This document shows, in pieces, positions 1 through 11,840 of a stretch of 64,000 nt of DNA. Source of the stretch: Codonopsis lanceolata (lineage: Eukaryota; Streptophyta; Magnoliopsida; Asterales; Campanulaceae); the NCBI GenBank assembly GCA_013146195.2, contig CM028379.1, positions 113,206,168 through 113,270,167 on the forward strand. Reading direction: 5' to 3'. The translations under genes were made by a program, and so were the position numbers. Position 1 is the stretch's first letter; each line of letters opens with the position of its first letter. The notes beneath the pieces are model-generated. The model had not been told where the DNA came from, searched no databases, and was given only the letters and a program-made list of their open reading frames with translations.

Positions 1-843
1 GCTTCCTTGGCCCTTGATTTGAAGCTCCAAACCTTAAATGGTGATAAATCAATGGAAGAAATGAGGAATTTTTGGTGGAAATGGGGCTAGTGCCCCATTT
101 GGGAGCAATTTCTTGAAATGGGGACTTTTTTTGGAAAATGAGGGCTGGAAGATTAAATGGAGAAGGCATAAAGGAGGGCAGCCAAGGTAGGCGCAAATTA
201 GGAAGCACAAGGGAGAAATGGGGGCTTAATGGGAAGAAATAATGAGACTGAGTCACGGATGGGGCATGGGCAGTCCGGGCTGAGGCTCGCGGGCTGAACT
301 AGTGGGAAATGGGTGCAAGATGTGAGAGGGAAGTGGGCTGGAGAGTGGGTGGTGGAGCAGGATTGAGCGCGGGTTACCCGGATCTAGATAGGGAGGATGT
401 AGGTCAGTGCTTGTGGATAAGGGCTAGGAGTATGACACGCGGCACCAGAGCCAGGGCAACAACACACAAATGAGTTTCAGCATTTTGCTCCGATGCCCCT
501 GTAGTTTCTGGAGTTAGCGTCGGATTCCTTCCCCTCCCAGGTCTATCTTTTAAGTCCTTTGTTAGAGCTGTTAGCCTCCATTAGCCTCTGTTAAGCCTGA
601 TTTACCTTGAAATTCTTAATGAACTTAACAGACTTTATCCAAATAATTTCTAAAATAACTTTAAAGCCCAGAATTGCCTCGAACTTCGCGTTAAACACTA
701 TATAATTGCTTGATTATGCATGGAAACCTACATTAAGCACAAAAACACAAATAATAATATTTCCAAAGCATAATTAACACAAAAATATCACAAAATAGAA
801 GAAACTTTCTGGGAAAATTCGTGGAAATCGTGGGCTCATTACA
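1..843 (-). mobile_element. 3' LTR (partial) of Athila/Tat-type gypsy element
   Basis: The first 829 bases align with 4320-5118 at high but imperfect identity, so this is one LTR of a pair. The element reads on the minus strand. The LTR ends at 843 with cattaca, which on the minus strand is the expected TG start. It is followed at 844-860 by a C-rich tract whose complement (TTAGGTTTGGGGG) is the polypurine tract typical of Athila/Tat elements. The other end lies outside the window. Confidence 0.75.
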
Positions 844-2288
844 CCCCCAAACCTAAGCTTTGATCGTCCCGAGAAAATAAAATGAATTATGGAAATGCTC
901 GAGAACAATATGAAATGAAGGCGGCGCTCAATTAAGATCCCACAAGCATTACCATTTAAGAGATCAACCCAAAGATTATAAACATGCATAATAGAGGTAT
1001 GAATTGATTCATATGTTAGCAAACAATCCTCAAACAATTATTCATACCATTAAACATTTTTTTAACCCAAAAGAAGCAATGCTCTAGCTTAGATTGAACG
1101 GCCAGCCGAGATACCAAATGCGAGTCAAACTGAAAGAGTCATCAACCAATATTTTCTCACAATACAAGGCAAGAACACACGGTATAACAATATCAATAGA
1201 GTTTTATAAAGCTTGTAATGTTCGGTCATGGTTTGGGCTACAAATGAAGGATAACAAGCTAAGAGAGCAAAGAATTTTGAGTCTTCACAAGATGACTAGG
1301 TTCATGAAAGCACAACTATTCAAATAACCACAAACTCACTTCAACAACCCCTTAAACGTTAAACCTTGGGTTGAAAAAAGTATCTCATCTACCACAACAA
1401 TTAAGTACCACCCTTATATCTCCTTGAGAAAATTAAGAACAATGACCTTTTTTCTTTCTTTCTTTTGTGGCCACCCTTGATTTTTCTTTTCATTGCTTTC
1501 CAAGGGGGCTCTTTTCTTTTTCATTTCATTTTTTTCACCACCATTCAACAACAATTTTCAAATTCCCAACATCAACATTAATAAGAACAAAACCATCATG
1601 AAGCATACACTTCCCAACAAGATTACAAAAATAAAATAATTCATTCCAAATCATGTTCTCTTGAAGGGCGACAACAAAAGTGTATAGGTTCACGGAATAA
1701 GATAATGCGAGTATAAGAAATAAAGTTGAATGGAGGTCATTGTGTGCTCTAGGCACACGCCATTATTTAAATGAGCTCAACGGGGATAGAGAAAGGCACA
1801 AACGGTCCAAAGATGGCCTATATGATGCTCTTGTCATACACACATACCCAAACCAAGATTTTCATCAAAATATAACTTTCGGCATTAAGACACATAATAT
1901 GATACTCTTAGACATGCACAACCATCACTAAAACAAAGCATAAAAATATTTCAATCAACTAACTTGGGCATTATCCATCATGAATGAGGTGATGCTACCA
2001 CATGAATCACAAACATATCTTCTACTATGCATATAGTAATCTCAAGATTGACTCCAAGAAAATAATGCAAGCACAACTCAAAGAGCGCCAAAATGGATAG
2101 GCGAATGATCAAAGCATAAATAATTTGGGGCTTATAAAACACAAGATTTTCAGAATTTTCAAAGTTTACCAATCAAACCATACTCCTAAACTTAAAGTAA
2201 AAGGATAAGGAAATGAAAGAAAACTCCCTCAAAGTTGATTTCTTATGGAGTCCGGACCGAAAAGATCCACTCCAAGAATCTTCAAGTG

Positions 2289-2833
2289 TTCTAAAACTCC
2301 CCGCCTAGCTTTGCCTAAGCCCCTCTCTACCGCCGCGACTTTCTTAGTCGCCGCCTAATCGACCAAGTCGGTGTCTACGTCAAACCTCGTCGATCTTAAT
2401 TTATTTTTGTAGCTTTGATTTTGTGGCATGCGGTGACCGGAGAAGGAAGGGGGGCGAACTGGAGAAGGAAGGGGGAGTGGTAATGGTGAGGCAGAGAGGG
2501 AGGTAATGGGGGGCGAACTGGAGTAAAATATTTTTTGTTTTTAGTTCTAAACATGGCTGGTTTATTGCTTTGGGGATGTTGAGAATTGAGATTAATGGTA
2601 GGTTTGTATATTTTTGTTCATTTTACAAATATAGACAAGTGTTTGATAAAATGACAAACATAAAAAAAATTAAATTTGTATTCAATGTGTTTGATCTTTG
2701 ATGTAAATTATCAAAAAAAATTGTAATTATACCTTAATTTTAGGCCCCTCCTAGGCCCCGATTATGCCCCGACTAGTCCCCTAGGTACTAGGCGCTAGTG
2801 TGCCGCCTAGCGGCCACCTAACGATTTTTAGAA
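2289..2833. repeat. Foldback (MITE-like) insertion with ttctaaaa ends
   Basis: The left end begins ttctaaaa and is followed by a GC-rich stretch rich in cgcctag and taggc motifs. The right end mirrors it with ggcgctag, gccgcctagcgg and ttttagaa. The pattern resembles widespread plant non-autonomous DNA transposons. No clear target-site duplication is visible, so the borders and superfamily are uncertain. Confidence 0.4.
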
Positions 2834-3130
2834 CCATTGATTAGCAACCTCTACAATAAAAGCACTTAACCCCTGCATCAAATCAAGCTTAAAAGAAAAG
2901 AGTAGGAACATAATTATGAAATAAAAAAAAGAAAAGAAAATATTCTTGTGTGGGGACACTATATACACCTCCCTACAAACAAACAAACTCGAGAGGGCTT
3001 CGAAAAGCGACTCAATATACAAAACATATAAATGCAAAAAGCAAGTAAACTATTTTAAAAAACATGCTCAAAATACAAATAGCTTCGCTTGGTATCGATA
3101 TATTAGCAAATAGGAGAAAAAACTAAACCA

Positions 3131-3147
3131 TTCCCCGGACGGCGCCA
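3131..3147 (-). other. Primer binding site, tRNA-Asp type
   Basis: The plus strand reads ttccccggacggcgcca, which matches the 3' end of plant tRNA-Asp (ccccggcaacggcgcca) apart from a short internal deletion. It lies 6 bases from the LTR edge, as expected for a minus-strand gypsy element of the Athila/Tat group. Confidence 0.7.
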
Positions 3148-3153
3148 AAAACT

Positions 3154-5118
3154 TGATGTGCGCAAAAACGCAACTCGAACAAGAATACCCGGCCGTATCA
3201 AGTAATACAGTTTACCTAAGTACGAGTTATCGATCCCATAGGGAATATAATGTACGTAATTCTCACTCCAACTAAGTACCAAAATTATGCTAACTAATAA
3301 TATTTGAGCGAAAAGAAAGTGAATTAAAATCTAAAAATGTAAACAACCTAGAAAACAATTAAATCTACACTACTGCGGAGGTGGTTTGGCAACAACAAAT
3401 CACGATAAAAAATATAGGAGTGCAATATTTCTAGTCTAGCCGGTATTTAATTTAATTCTCTTTTACTTTTCTTTAACGCAAGTTTTGGTAGTCGGGCGCA
3501 CTATTTTATTTACTACGGGCTCTCGTAACGTATAGCAAGTCTAGCTACAACTCCTAGTTACGGGCTCTCGCTTCTTATAATATAAGAGAAAATAGCTACA
3601 TGTCAAAGTAAGCACCCAATGACTATCTACACACGATCTCCTCTCGGTTTCACGTAACGCAAACAATAATTGTGATTTTTGAAATTAATTAGACGGGCTC
3701 TCACATCGCATCTTATAATTCTAGTGATCATCTAATGGTTCACAACACCATTAAAAGCATGAATAACACACAATAATAACCAAGCCCATGTGTAATACTT
3801 CGCAAAAAGAAATTCTCTAAATTTTTCTAAAAATCATGTTGGTAGCCGAGACAAATAAAATTGGTTAATTACGGGCTCTCGTATCTTATAGTCAACCCTA
3901 ACCTCCCCGACCTCGCGAATTTCTAAGGTGGTTCGATCGCATGTCAAACCGAGTCTCACAATGGCTATCGGTGTGAGTCACAAAACACCAACTATTAAAT
4001 TGATTGGTCTGAAATATAAGGTGGCTCTCACGGATCCTAAATATTTCTAAAATCATTTAATTAATTGTCAATTAATTAAAGATATTAAATTCACAAAATA
4101 ACAACCAACATGAATGTGTACTAAATAAAGAGATAGATTAAATTAAAACACTACATTAGACATAGAAAAATAATTGCATTCAATAGATAATTTAAACACA
4201 AACCAATTCAACATTTACAAAATTAATCAACCCTAGAAATCATAACAAATATTTCAAAATATAAGTTGAAAGAATTAAACCGAAGAATCGCAAATCCGGG
4301 GTTGAAATCTTTTGTAGATGTTTCCTTAGCCCTTGATTTGAAGATCCAAACCTTCAATGGTGATCAATAAATGGAGGAAAGGAGAAACTTTTGGTGGAAA
4401 TGGGGCTGGTGCCCCATTTGGGAGCAATGTCCCGAAATGGGAACTTTTTTTTTTGAAAATGAGGGCTGGAAGATTAAATGGAGAAGGCACAAAGGAGGGC
4501 AGCCAAGGCAGGGGCATATTAGGACGCACAAGGGAGAAATGAGGGCTTAATGGGAAGAAATAATGAGGCTGGCGTCCAAGCTGGGGCTCGCGGGCTGAAC
4601 CAGGGGAAATGGGTGCAAGATATGAGAGGAAAATGGGCTGGTGGAGCAGTATTGAGTGCGGGTTACCCGGATCCGGATAGGGAAGACGCAGGTCAGGGCT
4701 TGTGGATAAGGGCTGGGAGTGTGACACGTGGTACCAAAGCCAGGGTGACAACACACAAGGGAGTTTCAGAATTTTGCTCCGGTGCCCTTGCAGTTTCTAG
4801 AGTTAGCGTCGGATTCCTTCCCCTCCCAGGTCTATCTTTTGAGTCCTTTGTTAGAGCTGTTAGCCTCCGTTAGCCTCTATTAAGCCTGATTTACCTTGAA
4901 ATTATTAACGGACTTAACGGACTTTATCCAAATAATTTCCAAAACAACTTTAAATCCCAGAATTGCCTTGAACTTTGTGCTAAACACCATATAATTGTTT
5001 GATTATGCATGGAAACCTACATTAAGCATAAAAACACAAATAATAATATTTCCAAAGCATAATTAACTCAAAAATAGCACAAAATGGAATAAAATTACTG
5101 GGAAAATTCGTGGAAATC
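3154..5118 (-). mobile_element. 5' LTR of the non-autonomous gypsy element
   Basis: Starts with tgatgtgcgc next to the primer binding site. Bases 4320-5118 are the counterpart of 1-829 in the other LTR. Motifs such as gagttatcgatcccata near 3230 are typical of the Athila/Tat LTR 3' end. The copy stops matching at 5118, about 14 bases short of the partner LTR terminus, so its outer end is truncated. LTR length is close to 2 kb. Confidence 0.7.
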
Positions 5119-6230
5119 TTGACTGGCGATCTTAAAGATCAACCCTGAGACAATCGTGGATGCCTTTATGGCTAAGCAGCTTGACCGCAAGCTAAAGAAG
5201 GACGTTGCAAGAGAAGTCATGCTCCAGCAAGTCTACTTCAGAACCTTCTACCGTCCCTACTCCCTCCAAGAAATTCAAACACTAGCATTCTGCTGCCGAG
5301 GAGGAGCTGCCAGCAAAGAAGAAGAAGCCTTCTTCGAGCACTGCTGCTGAAGATGCCGCTGCCACCAAGAAGAAGAAGCGTTCAGCTTCTAATGCTTCTG
5401 CTCCAGCTCCCGTGCCAGAAGAGCCTCAAGCAGAACCAGAACCTGCTCCTCTCTACCCTAGAAAGAGTACGTCCAAACATTTTCAACCATCTGAACCCTT
5501 CATACCCTTCGACGCCCCTTCTTCCTCCCATATCTCTTCTGTTTCTCCATCTCTTTCCTTTTCAACAGACCCTGCTGCTGTTGGGGGGGAGCCTTCTGAA
5601 CCTTCCTCTCCCACTCCCTCAACAACCCCTGCTATTGTTTAGGAGGAGCTTTCTTCACCCCCTCTTAAGAAGAAGAAGCGAAGACTTCGCAAGAAGTCTG
5701 AGGCTGCTTGCCCTCCTACTCCTCCTCCATCTTCTCCAGAGGCTATCCCTACTCCACCTTCTTCACCTGAACCTATTTCTTCCATTTTCCCTGACTCCTC
5801 CCTTGCCATTGTTCCTTCCTTTACTCCCTTTACCTCTACTTCTTCCTCATCCTTCTATATGTCAGAAACCTTCTCTTCCCTAGACCGTCACATCTCTTCT
5901 CTTCTTTATCAAACCGCATTTCTTCCTGAACTCTATCCTCCTATCACCCAATACCTCAAACCTATCTCCATTTCTGCCGACCTTTACCAAATCATTTTCC
6001 CTTCCATCTCTTCTGCCACCTATAAGTTCCTTTTTGAACTTAACTCTATTTCTGACCTTCTTAACCATTCTCCTCCAAACTTCATTCTTCTCCTAGAATC
6101 CATTTTTCCTTCTTCCTTTCTTGAAACCTCTTCTCTCCCTTGCACTCCCTCTGTCAGTTGTTTTGTCCTCACCAGTCCACTCAGATTGAGGCTCGAGAAC
6201 ATATTCTTCAATTGCAGCAGCAAGAGAATT
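5119..6230 (+). pseudogene. Broken lysine/proline/serine-rich ORF, unrecognised
   Basis: Codon-like sequence abuts the truncated LTR end. The first open part (5156-5350) encodes a charged segment with KQLDRKLKKDVAREVMLQQ. Near 5290 the sensible frame shifts by one base into a part with KKKKP and KKKKR clusters, followed by Pro/Ser/Glu-rich sequence. The frame from 5412 ends at an amber codon at 5640-5642, then continues in the same frame (EELSSPPLKKKKRRLRKKS) to beyond 6200. The basic clusters resemble nuclear localisation signals, but the fold is unknown. It may be a gag-like or transposon-associated ORF, or a fragment of a host gene cut by the retrotransposons. I do not recognise the family. 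Confidence 0.45.
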
Positions 6231-6442
6231 TATATTATCATAATCTACATTAGAAGATTTATACAAATTTTAGTATTTATTTTCATGGGTTGCATAAGAC
6301 CACCTCTTACACATTTCATTAATCGCTTATCAATATTGTTCATATATCTTGTAATCATTTCTTTCTATATATCGAAGTGATCTTCATAAAAAATAGGTAC
6401 TTTAGTAACATTGTTTTATTGTAAAGCTTTTGTAATTGCCAT
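6231..6442 (-). pseudogene. Copia-type gag N-terminal remnant
   Basis: On the minus strand an ATG at 6442 lies about 55 bases downstream of a tRNA-Met-type primer binding site. The translation, with several stops, contains PIFYEDHFDI-stop-KEM and later MNNIDKRL and CVRGG. This resembles the start of UBN2/DUF4219-type gag of Ty1/copia elements, in which a Trp is expected where the stop occurs. The reading frame is decayed and breaks off where it meets the plus-strand pseudogene near 6230. Confidence 0.5.
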
Positions 6443-6496
6443 GATCAAACTTTCAAGTTTTTAAACTTGAAAAATAATAATTTTCAAAAAGTCAAG

Positions 6497-6508
6497 CTCT
6501 GATACCAA
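6497..6508 (-). other. Copia primer binding site, initiator tRNA-Met
   Basis: The plus strand reads gctctgatacca. Its complement TGGTATCAGAGC is the standard primer binding site of Ty1/copia elements, complementary to initiator tRNA-Met. It places the internal region to the left and the LTR to the right. Confidence 0.8.
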
Positions 6509-6868
6509 TTTTAAGTCCAGTTGGCAACAAATAAGGCTAGAGGGGGGGTGAATAGCCTTTTAAACTTTAAGGGATATTTTGAAAAACTTCAAAAGTTGCA
6601 GCGAAAAATACAACTTTTGTCAGTCAGCTGATATAGTGTTAGCCGGCTGAAGTATTGAAAATTCCTTAGAGCTAATGTTGTCAGTAGCAAAGATAAATTT
6701 GGTCTACCTGCTGACACAGTTTGAAATGTTTTCTAAAGATCACAAGTTATAAAGAATGAACTGAAAAATCATTACAAAACAACTAAGTAATCAACTCATG
6801 AAACTCACTGGCTGACACTTAATTAGATTGAAACTACTTAAGTATTAGGACAGTTTGTGTAAGCTAAA
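6509..6868 (-). mobile_element. Copia-type LTR, left part (split by insertion)
   Basis: LTR sequence adjoining the copia primer binding site, with the characteristic ggctagagggggggtgaa near its end (the C-run of copia LTRs in reverse). Its continuation resumes after the plus-strand LTR, near 8063. Exact LTR borders are not resolved. Confidence 0.5.
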
Positions 6869-8062
6869 TAATAAGTGTTGACCCTCATAGGTTCTAGATT
6901 TGGTTGAGTCATCTTTTGATTCTATTGCATAGTGGCTAAAAGGTCTGCATACCGGTTAGTGTGACAACTGTCTTAGAATCAAATGTGTATTAGAATAGTT
7001 TAGTGTTAGTTTCTCCAAGGGGCGGACTAGCAGGCTTCAATAGCAGCCTTGAAAGCACGTCTCACCAGCAGACTTTGAAGTCTGCTTAGCTCAAAATCAA
7101 AGCTCAGCCAAACACGTGGATTTAGTTCACATATTATTTGTACTAGATATTTTCAATATCTAGTCAAATAATATTCAAATTATCTTCATCAGATTTCCCT
7201 CCAAAAAAGTCAACCATGTCATTATCTGGCTTCAGACAAACTGCACAGACAACTGTCCAGCCTGTCGCTTGAATCATTAAGACGGAAGACATTACCTCTT
7301 TTGGCTAAGAAGACTTTCAAGCTGTAACGCCTGCAAGCTGCAACCTTACTCTATTTGGGAATGTCTACCTCTGCATCATTGCATTTCTGAACCTCCCCTG
7401 GTATATATTCAATTCTTGAAGATCTAATTACATACATCTCTTGTGCATTCAATACTCAAGCTTCATCTTCAATGCTCAAGCATTCAAAAGATCCAAAGGA
7501 CAAGAACTAACACTTCACCAAACTTCCTAAAGCTGCAGATCTGCCAGTCTTTACTTGTTTTCATCTTCTTCTAGTTTGATATTAAATGTTCTTTACTTTA
7601 GCACTTGAGAGAACAATTATTCATTGATTGTTTCTCTCATCATTAAACACTTGGTTGAAAACTATTTTTGTACACGATCCATTAGAGATCTAACTTTCTC
7701 AACTAATGGATAAACTAGTGCACCTTTCAAAATTCAAAGCTAACCACTTTGGTAGTGGAAGTAGTACTATTCATAGTACGAACCACTTCTAAATCCTCAC
7801 GTGTTGTTTGAACTGTTTCTGCTTATCTTTTCTTTCATTATAACTGCTACTGTTATCTCTGTTTAAAGGTCTATTTAAAAATAGCAGCCTTTCATCTGTT
7901 TTATCTTCTCTATTTTTCCGCTGCCCTAACTCTTCTTAAGAGTTAGATATTTTTCAAAAGAAGGAGAACAATTTGAAAAGTTTTTAAAGTAATTTTAAAA
8001 AGCACAACTAGACTATTCAAACCCCCCCCCCCTTCTAGCCTAGATTGAGTCTATTTGGGACC
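6869..8062 (+). mobile_element. Solo copia-type LTR, plus strand, nested
   Basis: Begins with tgttgaccctc and ends near the C-run followed by ttctagcctagattgag and tttgggacca. That is the same end motif as the minus-strand LTR beside it, but in the opposite direction. A TATA-like box (gtatatattc) at 7401 is placed as expected before the R/U5 region. No primer binding site follows, so it appears to be a solo LTR inserted into the older minus-strand LTR. A clean 5-bp target duplication was not found. Confidence 0.5.
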
Positions 8063-8860
8063 AAAAATAAAAGACAAAGCAGTTAAAGTGGTTCACATTG
8101 TAAATTGTTTCACTACCAAGTTGGTCAAACTTGGATTTTGAAATGCACATATTAATAATCTAGGTGATCACTAATGGATTAGTGTACAACAAAGACAGGT
8201 GTATGAGAAGTATGATTGAAAGTCAATCACACTCGTGGGACAATCAAAAGTATGATTGAAAGTCAATCACACTCGTGGGACAATCAAACGATTCCTTAAT
8301 GAAATGAAAGAAGTAAGGAATATCGAAACAATGATTGTCAAAAACAATAACTAGAAAAGAATAATAGTTTATGACTATCTAGCTGAGACACTTCAAGTGA
8401 GTATTCTGCTTGTGAGAGTATGAATGCTTCAATTTCTTCAAAACTTGCTTCAAATGTCTTTATATAGAGTTGCTTTGAGATGCAAACCTTTGGAGGCAAG
8501 ATTTAAATTTGAAATCCAACAAATCAGATGAGTGTCCTTTTACAAGATCATAGGGATCTTGTGTAGAGGATATAAGACTTGAGATATTATCCTAGCACCA
8601 ACAAGGAAAGTGTTAGAAATATCATGTTTGAACATATAAGGAAATAATCGGTTTATATAATTATTATTGAAGTGTTAGCTCATAGTTGTTTTGAAATGGC
8701 AATCAGCTAAAATAGTTTTAAGTCAAAAACGTAGACTGCTTGAGTTATCTAACTTAATGGTTTTAAGTAAGTTATGCATAATCCAACAAAGCTGATTTTG
8801 ACCAATTTACAAAATCAAAATGAAAAAAAATAAAAAATAAGATACAAGCCCTCCAGAAAA
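8063..8860 (-). mobile_element. Copia-type LTR, right part after nested insertion
   Basis: Continues the minus-strand LTR. It shares short blocks with the related LTR at 9589-10670 (ggttcaca, gattttgaaatg, cactaatggat). A minus-strand TATA box (ctctatataaag) lies near 8456-8467. It includes an exact 40-bp tandem duplication at 8208-8287. The outer border is uncertain. Confidence 0.5.
8208..8287. repeat. 40-bp exact tandem duplication
   Basis: Two identical adjacent 40-base units (8208-8247 and 8248-8287) beginning aagtatgattgaaag, inside the copia-type LTR remnant. Confidence 0.9.
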
Positions 8861-9395
8861 TAAAGTAATTGGACATGCTGCCTCCCCTAAACTACTCATA
8901 CCAACCCTGCCACCATCAACATAACCATCAGCTACCTTTTCTCACCACCATAACCAAAAACCACCACCACCCCTTCAATTTTATTTCTTACACACAAAAA
9001 AAGAAAGAAAAAGAAAAGATGTTGCTCCATATCCACATTGCACTCAAATCGGTTTGCCTAGTTGACCACCAAGATCGATCTGTTAATGGCGATGGAGAAA
9101 GCATTAAACTAATTAGCCTTCGAGCTTGAACCAAACCCTTCTTATCGACCAAAATTCCCAATCCCCTCAATACGGGAATCTATCAGATTCCATTATCTCT
9201 ATTCCCTCCGTCTAAAGGCTATCTTCGCTATGATTTGCTCTTCCTCTCCAGACTTCCACTATGCATCTTTGAGAGAGAGTCTCCCCGCCTCTTAGGTGCC
9301 TTTCTTCGATTGCTTTTTCCTGACTCCCTCTTTTACTTTTCACTTTTTCCCATTTTTCATCTCTATTAGCCCTCCAATTCTGTCAAGGAAAGGCC
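8861..9395. other. Unassigned spacer, no gene seen
   Basis: Pyrimidine-rich intergenic DNA with two short open frames of low-complexity composition. I see no domain, splice structure or repeat homology here beyond the start of the MITE target site. Confidence 0.4.
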
Positions 9396-9404
9396 AAATG
9401 TTAG

Positions 9405-9573
9405 GGCTCCAAATCGTCTATCACACTCTCTGTCACATTCAGTGTCTCATTGAATCTCGGCCGTACACATTCCTTATTATTTTAGTCAGTCTTCTTTTTA
9501 TAAGGAAACATGTGAGGCTGAGATTCAATGGGACAGAGGATGTGACAGAGAGCGGGACAGATGATTTGAAGCC
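9405..9573. mobile_element. Mutator-like MITE, 169 bp, 9-bp TSD
   Basis: Terminal inverted repeats of about 75 bp begin GGCTCCAAATC on the left and, reverse-complemented, GGCTTCAAATC on the right. They share inner blocks such as CTCTCTGTCACAT and CATTGAATCTC. The direct repeat aaatgttag flanks both sides (9396-9404 and 9574-9582). A 9-bp target duplication with GG-starting long TIRs fits a Mutator-like (MULE) MITE. The short loop could form a long hairpin RNA if transcribed. Confidence 0.8.
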
Positions 9574-9588
9574 AAATGTTAGTCCCAG

Positions 9589-10670
9589 TGGCTCATAATT
9601 AGGCTAGAGAGGGGGGGGGGTGTTAAATAGTATATTTAAATGATAGCAAATTCAAATAAATGTACTATGTTTGGCAACGTAAAAATACTAAGTGTTAAAG
9701 CTATGCAATTTAATATATATCAAAAGATGATATGTGTTCCTTCTATGGAATGATGCTAAGGGACAAGATAAGCAGATACTAAAGTGTAAGGCAAAGCAAA
9801 CACAAACAAATTAGCACAAGTATTTGAAGCGGTTCACACTTAGAAAAGTGCTACGTCTATTATCAAGATGGCCAATCTTAGATTTTGAAATGTGTACTAT
9901 TTTATCCACTAAAGTGACAACAATAATATGACCACTAATGGATCGATACAAAATACTTTTGACTAAGTGTTTGGTAAGTGGAATAATTTATATAACATAA
10001 TTAATCACACTCGTGCTATAGAGTCAGATTGTGTTGAATACGAAGAAGGATCTAATAGAATAGAATCTAAGTGTTGAGCTCTTCTAGGTACAAAATACTT
10101 GATGATTGCCTGGTCTCTTGAAAGTACTTGAAGACTTGAATGAATATGGTAGTTGAAACTTAGTAATTGTTGAAGAGTGAGGTGTCTTTAAATTCTTCAA
10201 GTGTTTCTTATATAATCTTGAGAGATCTGAGTAGTCGTTGTGTTTAATCTTAAGATCAACGGGAAGAACTTAAGGCATTAAATGCATTTTAGAGACATGA
10301 TTAATTGGATCGTACAACAACTTATGTTCTTCAAACGGCGCCATACTGTTTTTTTCCACTAATGGATAGACAAAAGGTTACAAAGAGTATACTTGATCTG
10401 AAGCTTAGCCCAAAATGGAAACTAAAGTAAATCGACACGGGTGTCTGTCATATCCATATACTTGAAGCAATTCGGCCTTGTTTGAGTAACAGACTTCACA
10501 TAGTAGAATTCAAGACGATATGTTGTCTTCATAGCATACCAGGGCAATCTAACTTAAGCTAAATCTTAAAGATCATTGTTTTACTAACGAGTATATCGAC
10601 CAATTAGTCAAATCTATAAGAACTTGAATTTGACTAAAACAAATCAACTACATTTCTAACACACAAAAAT
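9589..10670 (-). mobile_element. Second copia-type LTR remnant, minus strand
   Basis: Starts with taggctagagagg and a G-run like the LTR at 6509, and shares several blocks with 8063-8200 in the same order. A minus-strand TATA-like box (gattatataagaaac on that strand) lies near 10205-10220. It ends near tttctaaca, a TG start on the minus strand. Neither primer binding site nor coding sequence is attached, so it is a solo or truncated LTR. Confidence 0.45.
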
Positions 10671-10937
10671 TTAAGATTAATTTTCCCCCCTCCCCACCAC
10701 CCCCCATGGATACATGCGCAACAACAACGCATCTATACATTAATTCTTCGTCGATCTACATTTCATCATTCTTGATTCACAATTATGACTCTTTTGAACT
10801 TGTATACTGACCGCTACACCCAATCTTTCAATTGGATAATCGTAGAAGGAATCGATTCTTTATGGTGAAGGAAAGAAGAGAGAGATTGAGAGGGGGGTTT
10901 GCTGGGTTTAGATTTAAGGCATAAATGTGTTTGAGAA

Positions 10938-10979
<42 letters not shown>

Positions 10980-11627
10980 TAGAGGTTTACGAAAGAACCT
11001 ATGCTACAGATTGCTGGAGGAGAATACTAGTTCTTATAAGCACACTTGTTCTTTATAGCACACTACAATACTTGCTTTATTGCAATGAGTTTTGACTATT
11101 TATTTTTTATAATGTTGACCAAAGTTAGTAAGATTTAATTTATTTTTTTAGTTTGACCACTAAATTAATAACATTTGAAAGTAATATTAGTCATTTCATT
11201 CTTTTTGAATACTTAGGTCCAATAAAACTAACAATATTCATTTTCTAGATCAAATTGACACTGTTAATAAAATACGGTCAATAATGTGTGAAAAAAAAAT
11301 TTGTTGAGCAACCAAATTGAAAATTAAACCTTTCAAATGCCCCCACTGTTTTCAAATTATTGTTCTCATTGACCCGGTAAACCGTTTAAGTAAAAATAAT
11401 TTACTGTATTATAAATATTGAGAAAACGTGTGGTTTTCTTTAATGATCTTGAGCATATGGTCATAATTAAATTAGATATAAAAAGTAAGGGTAAAGTGGT
11501 AAAAGTGTTTTTCTAAAAGGAAATTTTTTTTAAACAGGATAATTATTTTATAACGGACGAAAAATGAAATAAGGATGATAATTTGAAAACGGAGGGAGTA
11601 ATAAATTCTCAAATAATAAGTCTCATT
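10671..11627. other. Intergenic spacer with microsatellite
   Basis: No gene seen. Contains a C-rich tract at 10684-10708 and an AG microsatellite at 10941-10977. The sequence gaaaacggagggagta at 11586-11601 looks like one end of a decayed Stowaway MITE without a visible partner. Confidence 0.5.
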
Positions 11628-11753
11628 TAAGACCGTTTTACGAATCATAATTCGTAAGATAGAACTCTCTTCTCTCACAGATCAACCCACCAACACACAG
11701 TGAGTTGGGTGAGGAAGATCCGTCTTACAAAAAATACACGTAAAACCGTTTTA
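11628..11753. repeat. Dispersed 126-bp element, copy 1
   Basis: Starts taagaccgttttacg and ends cgtaaaaccgtttta, whose complement is taaaacggttttacg, giving imperfect 15-bp inverted ends. The centre has the shared blocks caacccaccaacacacag and agatccgtcttac. Related copies are at 26224, 30830, 39005 and 39354, with a half copy at 19330. Confidence 0.75.
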
Positions 11754-11840
11754 TTTAAGCTTTTGTCATTATCATAAGTTGTCGATTGCAATGTTTAAAT
11801 GCCTGCATATATCCTTAAAATCTAAGAAGAATACCTAAAA

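Larger units (their letters stand above)
844..3153 (-). mobile_element. Internal region of non-autonomous gypsy element
   Basis: About 2.3 kb between the polypurine tract and the primer binding site. No reading frame here resembles gag, protease, reverse transcriptase or integrase; the open frames are short and unrecognised. The element therefore looks non-autonomous (LARD-like), dependent on proteins from a relative. A younger foldback insertion at 2289-2833 lies inside it. The class follows from the LTR, PBS and PPT features rather than from any protein. Confidence 0.6.

Noticed and set aside
4326..4873. Overlapping open frames near 4326-4873 on both strands
   Set aside because: They lie inside an LTR that has a diverged partner at 1-829 where the frames are not kept, and they encode no known domain.
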